Below are positions 52,601 through 61,076 of a DNA stretch of 64,000 nucleotides, piece by piece. The stretch's first letter is position 1. The number at the start of each line of letters is the position of its first letter. Below the pieces are notes generated by a model that made no database searches, was not told where the DNA came from, and saw only the letters and a program-made list of their open reading frames with translations. This stretch comes from Pseudoduganella flava (lineage in GTDB: Bacteria; Pseudomonadota; Gammaproteobacteria; Burkholderiales; Burkholderiaceae_D), in assembly GCF_007830495.1 (NCBI RefSeq), contig NZ_VLKW01000002.1, forward strand, positions 146,270 through 210,269. The letters run 5' to 3'. A program made the translations under genes and the position numbers.

Positions 52601-54760
52601 ATGAGAAAGACGATGGTGGCGGCCGCCGTATTGGGGGCGATGATGGTGGTGGCGCATGCGACGGCCGCGCCGGATGCGGACCGGCGCGCCCAGGATACGG
52701 TGGCGCGGATGACGCAGGCGGAAAAGCTCAGCCTCGTGTTCGGCTACTTCGGCGCGGAGTTTGCCGGCGTGAAGCCGCCGAAGGATGCGATTCCGTACAC
52801 GGCCGGCTACATCCCCGGCGTGCCGCGGCTGAACGTGCCGCCGCAATGGCAGACGGATGCGGGCCTGGGCGTGGCGACGCAGCCTTCGCCGCAGCCGCGC
52901 GAGCGCACCGCGCTGCCGTCGGGCCTCGCCACGGCGTCCAGCTGGAACACGCAGCTGGCGTTCGATGCGGGCGCGATGATCGGCCGCGAGGCCCGGCTGT
53001 CCGGACACAACGTGATCCTGGGCGGCGCCGTGAACCTGATGCGCGAGCCGCGCAACGGCCGCAACTTCGAGTACGCGGGCGAGGACCCGCTGCTGGCCGG
53101 CGTCATCACCGGCGAGCAGATTCGCGGCAACCAGTCGAACCATATCGTCGCCACCGTCAAGCATTTCGCGTTCAACGACCAGGAAACGAACCGCAACACG
53201 ATCGATGTGAAGATCGACGAGGCGGCCGGGCGCATGTCCGACCTGCTGGCGCTGCAGATCGCGATCGAGCGGGGCGACCCGGGCTCGGTGATGTGCTCGT
53301 ACAACCTCGTCAACGGTGTCTACGCGTGCGAGAGCGACTGGCTGCTCAACCAGGTGCTGAAGAAGGACTGGGGCTACAAGGGCTTCGTGATGTCCGACTG
53401 GGGCGCCACGCATTCGACGGTGGCCGCCGCGAACGCGGGACTGGACCAGCAGTCCGGCTGGCCGTTCGACAAGTCGATGTACTTCGGCCCGGCGCTGAAG
53501 GAGGCCGTCGACAATGGCCACGTACCCCCGGCGCGGCTGGACGACATGGCGCGGCGCATCGTGCGCGCGATGTACGCGGCCGGCGTGATGGATGCGCCGC
53601 CGGCCAAGGTGGAACCGGACAAGATCGATTTCGCGGCGCACGCGAAGGTGACGCAGCGCGCGGCGGAAGAGGGCATGGTGCTGCTGAAGAACGACGGCGT
53701 GCTGCCGCTCGCGCTGAACGGCGTGAAGACGATCGCCGTCATCGGCGGGCATGCGGACAAGGGCGTGATCTCCGGCGGCGGCGCGGCGCAGGTGCATCCC
53801 GTCGGCGGCAGTCCCGTCAAGGGTGAAGGGCCGAAGCACTTCCCGGGGCCGATCATCTACCTGCCGTCGTCGCCGTTGAAGTCGCTGGCGGCGCGCACGC
53901 AGGCCCGCGTGACGTACCACGACGGCAAGGACCCGGCAGCCGCCGCGAAAGCCGCCGCCGCGGCCGACGTCGCGATCGTCTTCGCGACGCAGTGGATGGC
54001 TGAGAGCCTGGATGCGCCATCGTTATCTCTGCCGGACAACCAGGATGCGCTGATCGCCGCTGTCGCCGGCGCGAACAAGCGCACCGTCGTCGTGCTGGAA
54101 ACGGGCGGCCCGGTCACGATGCCGTGGCTGGGCAACGTGAACGCCGTGCTGGCCGCATGGTTCCCCGGCTCGGCGGGCGGCGAGGCGATCGCGCGCGTGC
54201 TGGCGGGCGAGGTTAACCCGTCGGGCCGCCTGGCCGCGACGTTCCCCGCATCGGAAGCCCAGCTGCCGCGCCCGAAGATCGACGGCGACCCGACGAGCCG
54301 CGACGGCCGTTTCACGACCGACTACAACATCGAAGGCGCGGCCGTCGGCTACAAGTGGTTCGACAAGCGGGGCATCAAGCCGCTGTTCGCGTTCGGCCAC
54401 GGGCTGTCGTACACCACGTACGAGTACCGCGACCTGAAGGCGCGGCATGAAGGCGGCAAGGTGACGGTGTCGTTCACGGTGGCCAACACCGGCAAGCGCC
54501 CCGGCCAGGCCGTGTCGCAGGTGTACGTGAGCCCCAAAGCGGGCGGCTGGGAAGCCCCGCGCCGCCTGGCCGGCTGGGACAAGGTCGCACTGCAGCCGGG
54601 CGAGCGCAAGACCGTCAGCGTGACGGTCGACCCGCGCGTGCTGTCGATCTGGGACCCGCAAACCCGCGGCTGGCGCCGCACCGCCGGCGACTACGAGTTC
54701 ACCCTCGGCGGCGCCTCCGACGCAATCACGGCCCGCACGACCCTCGCGCTACCCAACTAA
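52601..54760 (+). CDS. GH3 beta-glucosidase
   Basis: A 719-residue exported enzyme (signal peptide 1-22). GH3 N domain with KHFAFNDQETNR and nucleophile D266 in FVMSDWGATHS; GH3 C domain with GGGAAQVHPVGG; C-terminal fibronectin-III-like domain (about 610-715). Unlike the GH3 at 6.9 kb it has no PA14 insert. It follows GH31 by 8 bp, with GAGAGG as ribosome site. It would remove glucose from the cello-oligosaccharide backbone once xylose is gone, and is the last enzyme of the xyloglucan set. Confidence 0.92.
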   Translation: MRKTMVAAAVLGAMMVVAHATAAPDADRRAQDTVARMTQAEKLSLVFGYFGAEFAGVKPPKDAIPYTAGYIPGVPRLNVPPQWQTDAGLGVATQPSPQPRERTALPSGLATASSWNTQLAFDAGAMIGREARLSGHNVILGGAVNLMREPRNGRNFEYAGEDPLLAGVITGEQIRGNQSNHIVATVKHFAFNDQETNRNTIDVKIDEAAGRMSDLLALQIAIERGDPGSVMCSYNLVNGVYACESDWLLNQVLKKDWGYKGFVMSDWGATHSTVAAANAGLDQQSGWPFDKSMYFGPALKEAVDNGHVPPARLDDMARRIVRAMYAAGVMDAPPAKVEPDKIDFAAHAKVTQRAAEEGMVLLKNDGVLPLALNGVKTIAVIGGHADKGVISGGGAAQVHPVGGSPVKGEGPKHFPGPIIYLPSSPLKSLAARTQARVTYHDGKDPAAAAKAAAAADVAIVFATQWMAESLDAPSLSLPDNQDALIAAVAGANKRTVVVLETGGPVTMPWLGNVNAVLAAWFPGSAGGEAIARVLAGEVNPSGRLAATFPASEAQLPRPKIDGDPTSRDGRFTTDYNIEGAAVGYKWFDKRGIKPLFAFGHGLSYTTYEYRDLKARHEGGKVTVSFTVANTGKRPGQAVSQVYVSPKAGGWEAPRRLAGWDKVALQPGERKTVSVTVDPRVLSIWDPQTRGWRRTAGDYEFTLGGASDAITARTTLALPN

Positions 54761-54765
54761 AACAT

Positions 54766-54800
54766 TTCTCAAAATCGGGGTCTGACCCCGATTTTGAGAA
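54766..54800 (+). terminator. Perfect hairpin ending the xyloglucan operon (repeat family, copy 4)
   Basis: 17-bp perfect arms, TTCTCAAAATCGGGGTC and its reverse complement, flank a single T, starting 5 bases after the GH3 stop. There is no long T run. It shares the AAACATTTC edge with the dispersed repeats and has GGGGTCTGACCCC at its tip. It is both a repeat copy and the likely transcript end. Confidence 0.65.
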
Positions 54801-54803
54801 ACA

Positions 54804-54840
54804 TTTCCAAAATTCGGGGACTGTCCCTCGATTTTGGAAA
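54804..54840. repeat. Palindromic intergenic repeat, copy 5
   Basis: TTTCCAAAATTCGGGGAC, T, GTCCCTCGATTTTGGAAA: 18-bp arms with three mismatches, directly behind copy 4. The tip is GGGGACTGTCCC as in the 31-kb copies. Confidence 0.8.
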
Positions 54841-54930
54841 TTATCTGGCTGCGGAGCATGCCTTTATTCGCCAAATCGCCGAAATGCTGATATCGATGCG
54901 GAGCCGATAAGGCTAGCATGGTGCGCGAGG

Positions 54931-54975
54931 GGAAATGTTTCCGGGATTGAGGGACAGTCCCCGGATTTGGGCAAC
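54931..54975. repeat. Palindromic intergenic repeat, degenerate copy 6
   Basis: GGAAATGTTTCC is followed by GAGGGACAGTCCCCGG and a decayed left-hand counterpart (GGGCAACTTTTC). It lies 20-64 bases before the ThuA-like gene, so it may also influence that gene's leader. Confidence 0.65.
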
Positions 54976-54994
54976 TTTTCTTGTTGGGTTTTTG

Positions 54995-55759
54995 ATGAAA
55001 GCGATCCTGTTTGCGGCGGGGTGTGTCGTGGCGGCGCCACTGTGGGCGGCGCAGTTCAATGTGCTCGTGTTTTCAAAGACGGCCGGCTGGCATCACGAGT
55101 CGATCCATGAGGGCGTGACGGCGCTGCGCGAGCTGGGGCGGCTGCATGACTTCACTGTGTTCTGGACCGAGGATGCGGCGCGCGTCTTCAATGACCGTGA
55201 ACTGGCCAAGTACCAGGCCGTCGTTTTCCTGTCGACGACGGGTAACGTGCTCGATGCGGACCAGCAGCTGGCGTTCGAGCGCTATATCCGCGCGGGCGGC
55301 GGGTTTGTCGGCGTGCACAGCGCGTCCGATACCGAGTACGGCTGGCCGTGGTACCGCCAGCTCGTCGGCCGCATGTTCCACGTGCACCCGGCCGTGCAGA
55401 GCGCCGTGCTGAAGGTCGAGGACGCGAACTTCCCCGGCATGGAGCGCTTCGCGCCGCGCGACCTTGTGACGGAGGAGTGGTACGAGTTCGGCCCGGCCGA
55501 AGTGGACCAACCGAAGCTGCACTACCTGCTGTCCGTCGACGAATCCACTTACGCGCCTGCGACCAAGTGGGCCGACAAGGAAGGCAAGGGCATGGGTGCC
55601 TTCCACCCGGTCAGCTGGTACCAGCAGTACGACGGTGGGCGCGCGTTCTACACGGCGCTCGGCCACCTGCCCGCCACGTGGACGGATCCCGCCTTCCGCC
55701 ACCACCTGTATGGCGGCATCTGGTGGACCGCGACGGGGCGGGGCTTCAAGGCGCGCTGA
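54995..55759 (+). CDS. ThuA-like domain protein, exported
   Basis: A 254-residue protein with a short signal peptide (ending WAAQ, about residue 18). The ThuA fold is seen in NVLVFSKTAGWHHESIHEG, YQAVVFLSTTGNVLD, GGGFVGVHSASDTEY and YDGGRAFYTALGH. ThuA-like domains are glutamine-amidotransferase-like proteins linked to sugar metabolism, with no settled reaction. The ribosome site is poor. It follows the xyloglucan set but behind repeat copies and a hairpin, so co-transcription is doubtful. Confidence 0.87.
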   Translation: MKAILFAAGCVVAAPLWAAQFNVLVFSKTAGWHHESIHEGVTALRELGRLHDFTVFWTEDAARVFNDRELAKYQAVVFLSTTGNVLDADQQLAFERYIRAGGGFVGVHSASDTEYGWPWYRQLVGRMFHVHPAVQSAVLKVEDANFPGMERFAPRDLVTEEWYEFGPAEVDQPKLHYLLSVDESTYAPATKWADKEGKGMGAFHPVSWYQQYDGGRAFYTALGHLPATWTDPAFRHHLYGGIWWTATGRGFKAR

Positions 55760-55774
55760 GCGCGTGATGGCGTA

Positions 55775-56869
55775 TCAGACCAGCGGCTGATACACCATTC
55801 CATGCTCCATCGTGCCGATCAGCTGCGCGTAGTTCTCGGCGCTCTCGGAGAAGCCGACCAGCACGGCGGCCGGCGTATCGCTGCCCGAGGTCAGCCTGTC
55901 CATCCAGTGCGCGAAGCCGGCGGCGTCCGGCGCGCGATGCAGCACGTTCTCGTACAGCCCCGTGACAAAGGTGGCGTAATCGATGCGCGTGCCGTACAGC
56001 GCCTGGAATTCCGGCGAGGCGACGAAGTAGTTGGCGACGGTGCCAAGGCTCATGCCGCGATCCAGCTGCGCGATCCACAAGCCCAGGCCCGGCAGGTCGG
56101 GCGCACGGTCGAATGCGGCTTGGTACAGCCGGTACGCCTGGCCGGCGGCGCCCTCGGTATCGAAAGCGACGCCGAGGTCGGCAAACTCCACGCGCTCGAC
56201 GTCGACCAGCGTGTCGACGCCGTCCAGTCCCACGTAGTCGGTAACGGTGAGGCGGTGGCCGAACACGTCCACGTCGTAGTCGGCCAGTTTGCCGTCGTAC
56301 TGCACCGTGTCGACGCCGCTGCCGCCGTCGAGCATGTCGTCGCCGCCGCCGCCGTACAGCAGGTCGTCGCCGCCGTAGCCGTACAGCGCGTCATGCGCGG
56401 ACGTGCCCGTGATCGCGTCCGCCGCGGCCGTGCCGGCGCCCACCTGCACGCCGATCGTGTCGAGGTCTTCCAGAATGTCCAGGCTCACGTCGCTGTACGG
56501 CGCCCAGCCGCCCTGGTGCCACGACGCGTCCACGTAGTAGGTACCTGAATACGGCGCGATGAAGGCGAGGCCGTCCTGGCCGATCGCACCCCAGCCGTCG
56601 TCCTCGGCGATCGGGTAGCCGTCATCGTCGTACAGCACCAGGTTGTACGGATCGTCATAGCTGTCGGACGTGACCGTGTACAGCGCGCCGGCAACGGCGG
56701 TAAAGCTGAACACGGGGTGGTTGCCGGCGGCCGGATCGCTGCTGGCGTAGCCCGCCTGGTTCTCGTAGGCGTCGCCGGCAAAGCGGGGCCGGAATGTCAG
56801 GTGCGCCGCGTCATCCATGTCGGCGTAGTCCAGCAGCGGCAGGTAGGGAAGCGTCTCGTAGTAAGCCAT
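55775..56869 (-). CDS. RTX/DUF4214 secreted protein
   Basis: A 364-residue protein without a Sec signal. N-terminal part (about 45-130) resembles a pre-peptidase C-terminal (PPC) beta domain; about 160-190 holds RTX-type calcium repeats (YGYGGDDLLYGGGGDDMLDGG); about 240-350 is a DUF4214 module in two helical repeats (AAFDRAPDLPGLGLWIAQL; NVLHRAPDAAGFAHWMDRL). The acidic composition and RTX repeats suggest type I secretion, though no ABC/HlyD genes are in the window. AGGAC precedes the ATG. It converges with the ThuA-like gene. Function is unknown; adhesion or matrix roles are common for the group. Confidence 0.82.
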   Translation of the reverse strand: MAYYETLPYLPLLDYADMDDAAHLTFRPRFAGDAYENQAGYASSDPAAGNHPVFSFTAVAGALYTVTSDSYDDPYNLVLYDDDGYPIAEDDGWGAIGQDGLAFIAPYSGTYYVDASWHQGGWAPYSDVSLDILEDLDTIGVQVGAGTAAADAITGTSAHDALYGYGGDDLLYGGGGDDMLDGGSGVDTVQYDGKLADYDVDVFGHRLTVTDYVGLDGVDTLVDVERVEFADLGVAFDTEGAAGQAYRLYQAAFDRAPDLPGLGLWIAQLDRGMSLGTVANYFVASPEFQALYGTRIDYATFVTGLYENVLHRAPDAAGFAHWMDRLTSGSDTPAAVLVGFSESAENYAQLIGTMEHGMVYQPLV

Positions 56870-56971
56870 CGCGCAAGTCCTCGTGTTGATGTATCCGGGG
56901 TTGTTTGCGACAGCTTAATCCGGCGGGACGGGCGCGTGCGGTGCCGATTACACTTTGTTGCAATGGCGCCG

Positions 56972-57436
56972 TCAGACAGCCGGCGTAAGGCAGCGGATGG
57001 AGCCGGGCGGCGGCACGTTGAGGATGGCCCAGAACGCGCCGATGTCCGCCACCGCCTTGACGAGTTCAGAGAATTCCATCGGCTTCACGATGTAGGCGTT
57101 CACGCCGAGGGCATAGCTGCGCGCGACGTCCTGCTCCTCGCGCGAGCCGGTCAGCATCACGACCGGCACCTGGGCGATGGCGGGCGTGGTGCGGATCGTT
57201 TTCAGCACGTCGGCCCCGTCGAGCTTCGGCAGCTTCATGTCGAGCAGCACGCAGGCCGGATTGCCGGGCGTCCGACCGGCGTACTGGCCGCGGCGCAGCA
57301 GGTAGTCGAGTGCCGCGACACCGTCGTCGACGACAATCGTTTCGTTCGCGAGCTGCGCGCGCTCGAGGGCGACCAGGGCCAGCTCCTGGTCGTAGGGGTT
57401 GTCTTCGACAAGCAGGATGGGTTTCAACATCGACAT
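56972..57436 (-). CDS. Single-domain response regulator (CheY/Rcp1-like)
   Basis: A 154-residue receiver-only protein. PILLVEDNPYDQELAL carries the acidic pocket, D66 in CVLLDMKLPKLDG is the phospho-acceptor, and MLTGS and VKPMEF hold the conserved Thr and Lys. The NPYDQELAL start and spacing resemble the Rcp1 group that pairs with phytochrome-type kinases. No kinase is next to it. Either of two ATGs (57436 or 57430) may start it. Confidence 0.92.
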   Translation of the reverse strand: MSMLKPILLVEDNPYDQELALVALERAQLANETIVVDDGVAALDYLLRRGQYAGRTPGNPACVLLDMKLPKLDGADVLKTIRTTPAIAQVPVVMLTGSREEQDVARSYALGVNAYIVKPMEFSELVKAVADIGAFWAILNVPPPGSIRCLTPAV

Positions 57437-57546
57437 GGCGCCGGGGAGGCGGGGCGAGGGCTGGGCCGCGGATTATAGGTCATCCATACGGCCCGGCCTA
57501 ACGGGGGTGACGCTTTCATACAACAAGTCATCCCCGTCGCCGGCCG

Positions 57547-58587
57547 TCAGGCGAATTCCGCGTGCGCCTGGCCGATCAGGCGCACGTGCATGTCGTCGTG
57601 CGCCACCGCCAGGTATTGAGACTGGGGCGCGGAAGTGGCCAGCGTCAGCGTCGTGTCGGCAAAGCGCAGCAGTTCGATATTGGCCAGCGTGTCGCTGCCC
57701 TCCGCTCCCGAGACGCTCCACGTGCCGGTGCCCGTCTTGACGACGCTGTAGGCGCTGCGCAGGCCGCTGTAGAACGCCGTGTCCGTGCCGGCGCCGCCGT
57801 TCAGCGCATCGTTGCCGGCACCGCCTTCCAGCACGTCGTTGGCGGCGCCGGCCGTCAGCGTGTCCGCCGCGCTCGTGCCGGCCAGCCAGCGGCCGCCGGC
57901 CACCGAGTTCACGCCCAGGTTGCCGGCCAGGCCGTCGCCGCCGTACAGCCATTTCAACGCCGCCACGTCGTATTCGCTGAACGTGGAGTGCACGCCGCCC
58001 GCATGGGTGTACGACATCAACGTGTAGGCCGTGTTGTCGACGGCGGAGGGCAGGTGGATCGTGCCGTCGAACGGGTGCTTCAGGCCCAGCATGTGGCCGA
58101 TTTCGTGCAGCAGCGTCTCGTAGCCCTGCGTGCCGGTGGAAAGGTTGGCGTTCATGCCGGCCCATTCCGCGTTATCGAGATAGACATAGGACGACGCGAC
58201 GAACTTCGTCACCACGTTGCTGCTGTTGTACGAATAGCTGTAGTGCGAGCTGTCCAGGCCCGTCGTGCTGGAGCCGGACAGGTTGGCGTTCGCAAAGTGC
58301 ACCTGCGCCAGCGTGGCGTCGGCCGTTTCCATGAACTTGATGCCGGTGAGCTGCGAGACGTAGTTCATCGCACCGCGGGTGGCCGCCTGTTGCGCCGAGG
58401 TGAAGCCCTGCGGCGCGGACAGCAGCGCCGTGTTGCCCGTTTCGAGGTTGGCGGCGGTGGAGAACGTGTAGTACAGCGTGTTCGTGGTCGACGTGACGTA
58501 GTTCCAGTTCGGCAGCGCGCCGAGCAGCGCGTCGATGTGGTTGTAGCCGGAGAGGGTGGTGCTGGTTGCTTGCGAGACGGTTGCCAT
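57547..58587 (-). CDS. Serralysin-type RTX metalloprotease (M10-like)
   Basis: A 346-residue protein without a Sec signal. The zinc site is complete: HEIGHMLGLKHP (H161, E162, H165, H171), followed by the Met-turn LMSYT. A short RTX block (about 240-275, NDVLEGGAGNDALNGGAGTD) binds calcium, and a C-terminal beta region follows. Known serralysins are about 470-480 residues, so this is a short form with few RTX units. Type I secretion is expected from the repeats; no transporter is in the window. AGGAAC precedes the ATG. Confidence 0.88.
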   Translation of the reverse strand: MATVSQATSTTLSGYNHIDALLGALPNWNYVTSTTNTLYYTFSTAANLETGNTALLSAPQGFTSAQQAATRGAMNYVSQLTGIKFMETADATLAQVHFANANLSGSSTTGLDSSHYSYSYNSSNVVTKFVASSYVYLDNAEWAGMNANLSTGTQGYETLLHEIGHMLGLKHPFDGTIHLPSAVDNTAYTLMSYTHAGGVHSTFSEYDVAALKWLYGGDGLAGNLGVNSVAGGRWLAGTSAADTLTAGAANDVLEGGAGNDALNGGAGTDTAFYSGLRSAYSVVKTGTGTWSVSGAEGSDTLANIELLRFADTTLTLATSAPQSQYLAVAHDDMHVRLIGQAHAEFA

Positions 58588-58680
58588 CGATGGTTCCTGT
58601 AATGAAAACGCGAGATGGCAGTATTTGCCGCGCGCCCGGTCGGGTCAACCGTGCGCGCGGTGAGTGTGCACTCCTGGTTT

Positions 58681-58732
58681 GAACGTCAATCCCGAACGTC
58701 AATCCTGAACGTCAATCGTGAACGTCAGTCCT
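58681..58732 (-). repeat. 13-bp tandem repeat over the GH35 stop codon
   Basis: Four consecutive 13-base units (GAACGTCAATCCC, GAACGTCAATCCT, GAACGTCAATCGT, GAACGTCAGTCCT on the plus strand). The last unit includes the GH35 stop codon at 58725-58727. Each unit carries a TGA on the coding strand in a different relation to frame, so the repeat has grown outward from the gene end. Confidence 0.85.
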
Positions 58733-61076
58733 CGACGACGAGCCGGTCGCCCACGTACACGCGATAGCGGCGGATGCGCCCCGTCACGCCATCCGGCCCC
58801 TGGCGCGGCGTGTAGCGCAGGCCCGCCACGTCGGCGGCGGCGCCCAGGTCCAGCACGAGGCGGTGCGGCGGCTGCGCTTCGCTCTTGCTGTAGGCGGAAT
58901 GCCAATAGTCGGTGGCCTGGCCGTTGATCGCGTTCAGCGCCGTGCCGTCTTCCTTGCTGGCTTCTTCGCTGCTGGCGTAGGCGATCGTCCACAGCGACTG
59001 GTTCAGCGTCTTGCCGTCCTTGCCCAATAACGCCAGTTCGGCGATCGCGACGAACGGCTTGCCGTCGAACGCATCCAGCGCTTCCAGGCACACCTGGCGG
59101 CCATGCGCCACCTGGGCGAACGTCACGTCCTGCGTCGCGCCGCCCGGCTGGAACCGACCTTCGTGCACGGGGGCCATGCCCTTGAGCTGCACGCGCGCGG
59201 TGCTCGGTGGCCGTGACAGGTCGCGCTCCGGGCGCAGCCGGTCCAGCACCGGCGTGGCCAAGCCGGCGATGCGGTTGCCCTGCGGGCCCGTCAGGTCCAG
59301 CACGACGATCTCGTTGCGGCCCTGGCGCAGCCATGGGCCGGGCAGGTACATCGTCTGCGTCGGGCCGATGCTCCAGTAGCGCCCCAGGCAGCGGCCGTTG
59401 ATCCACACGATGCCCTGGCCCCAGGATGCCATGTCGAGGAACGTGTCGCCGGTCGCCGCCACGTCGAAGCCGCCGCGCCAGAATGCCGGGCCCTTTGCTT
59501 TCGCCCGTTGCCACGTCAACGGCGGCAGCACGCCGTCCGCGTCGAAGTCGATCGCGCGGATTTCCCAGTTCTCCAGCGGCTGCGCCTTGGCACCCTTGGC
59601 ACGTAAGGTGACGGGGCCGTGCAGGCCCTTGCGGTCGTGGATCTCGACGCCGAAGTTCACGCGGGCGATCGTGTACAGCAGGATCTCCAGCGTCGCTGCC
59701 TGCGTGCGCGCCGGCAGTTCCACCTTGAAGCGGCGGTGGCGCGTGTCCATCGTGCCGACTTCGCGGCCATCCACGTACACCCATGCCAGGTCGCGCACCT
59801 TGGCAGCCTCCAGCACGGCAGCGGGGCCGGGCGGCAAGGTGACGCGGTAGGCCACGAGGCCGCGGCTGATGTCGTATTGTTCGATCGGCTGCGGCGAGGC
59901 GGCGCGGATCGCCTGCTGCGGCAGGTTGGCGAACACGCCGGCCGTTTCGTCCAGCGTGAACGGCGCGATCGTGATGACGGGCAGTCGGCCTGGGGGCTGC
60001 GGCAGCGTCTCGCCGGGCGCCAGGTGGCGCGAGATGCCGGCGCGGTAGGCGTCGAATTTCTTGCCGATCCAGCCCGCCTCGCCGATCGGCGCATCGTAGT
60101 CGTAGCTCGTCGTGTCGGGCCGGAACGGCCGGTCGCAGCCGCCCCACAGGCCGAACGTCGTGCCGCCGTGCGCCATGTACAGGCTGAACGAGCCGTTCGC
60201 CGCCAGCATCGTCTCGATATCGGCCACCGCCTTTGTCGCCTCACCGGTGCGGTGCGGCGCGCCCCACGTGTCGAACCAGCCCGAGTAGTATTCGCCGCAC
60301 ATCAGCGGTCCTTGCTGCACGGCGGCCAGCGCCTTGAAGCCGCCCTGCGGATCGCTGCCGAAGTTCGCCACCGAGAACAGCTCGGGGATGTGCGTCTTCG
60401 CCACCGCGTTGGTGGGATTGCACTGGAACAGCGGCACGTCGAAGCCGCCATCCTTCAGCGCCTGGCGCATCGTGCGCATGTACTCCAGGTCTTCGCCGAA
60501 GAAGCCGTATTCGTTCTCCACCTGCACCATCAGGATCGGGCCGCCCCGCGTGATCTGCTGCGCGCCCAGCGCGCGGCCCACCTCGGCCAGCCAGCGCCGC
60601 GCCGGCCGCACGAAGGCGTCGTTGCGCGTGCGCAGGAATGCGTCGCCGTCGTGCTTCAGCAGCCACCATGGCAGGCCGCCCATCTCCCATTCCGCGCACG
60701 CATACGGGCCGGGGCGCAGGATCACCCACAGGCCTTCCGCCTGCGCCAGCCGGCAGAATTCGGCCGCGTCGCGCTGGCCGCTCCAGTCGTATTTCCCCTC
60801 GCGCCATTCGTGGTAGTTCCAGAACAGGTAGGCGCACACGGCGTTCAAGCCCATCGCCTTGATCGCCTTCAGCCGGTGGCCCCAGTATTCGCGCGGCACG
60901 CGGGCGAAGTGGATCTCGCCGCAGCGGATCTGCAGCGGCTTCCCATCGAGCAGGAAGTCGCGGTCGCCGATCGCGAAAGTATGGGCCGCGGCGGCGTGGG
61001 CCGATGGCAGCAGCGTGCTGCCGACGGCGGCGGCGGTGCCGAGCAGGACCCGGCGGCGGGAAGGCTGGATGGTCAT
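58725..61076 (-). CDS. GH35 beta-galactosidase with Tat signal and discoidin-like domain
   Basis: A 783-residue enzyme. The N terminus SRRRVLLGTAAAVG is a twin-arginine-type signal. The barrel shows GEIHFARVPREYW, acid/base E189 in QVENEYG and nucleophile E262 in MCGEYYSGW. Beta-sandwich domains follow (with WINGRCLGRYW), and residues about 640-783 look like an F5/8 type C (discoidin) sugar-binding domain. The start overlaps the MFS stop by 4 nt. As last gene of lacI-MFS-GH35 it would cleave beta-galactosides in the periplasm before uptake (inference). Confidence 0.92.
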   Translation of the reverse strand: MTIQPSRRRVLLGTAAAVGSTLLPSAHAAAAHTFAIGDRDFLLDGKPLQIRCGEIHFARVPREYWGHRLKAIKAMGLNAVCAYLFWNYHEWREGKYDWSGQRDAAEFCRLAQAEGLWVILRPGPYACAEWEMGGLPWWLLKHDGDAFLRTRNDAFVRPARRWLAEVGRALGAQQITRGGPILMVQVENEYGFFGEDLEYMRTMRQALKDGGFDVPLFQCNPTNAVAKTHIPELFSVANFGSDPQGGFKALAAVQQGPLMCGEYYSGWFDTWGAPHRTGEATKAVADIETMLAANGSFSLYMAHGGTTFGLWGGCDRPFRPDTTSYDYDAPIGEAGWIGKKFDAYRAGISRHLAPGETLPQPPGRLPVITIAPFTLDETAGVFANLPQQAIRAASPQPIEQYDISRGLVAYRVTLPPGPAAVLEAAKVRDLAWVYVDGREVGTMDTRHRRFKVELPARTQAATLEILLYTIARVNFGVEIHDRKGLHGPVTLRAKGAKAQPLENWEIRAIDFDADGVLPPLTWQRAKAKGPAFWRGGFDVAATGDTFLDMASWGQGIVWINGRCLGRYWSIGPTQTMYLPGPWLRQGRNEIVVLDLTGPQGNRIAGLATPVLDRLRPERDLSRPPSTARVQLKGMAPVHEGRFQPGGATQDVTFAQVAHGRQVCLEALDAFDGKPFVAIAELALLGKDGKTLNQSLWTIAYASSEEASKEDGTALNAINGQATDYWHSAYSKSEAQPPHRLVLDLGAAADVAGLRYTPRQGPDGVTGRIRRYRVYVGDRLVVED

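Noticed and set aside
57480-57546. Hairpin-like GGGGGTGAC ... GTCATCCCC between the protease and response regulator genes
   Set aside because: The stem has a mismatch and a loop of about 12-15 bases and no T run on the coding strand, so a terminator could not be claimed.
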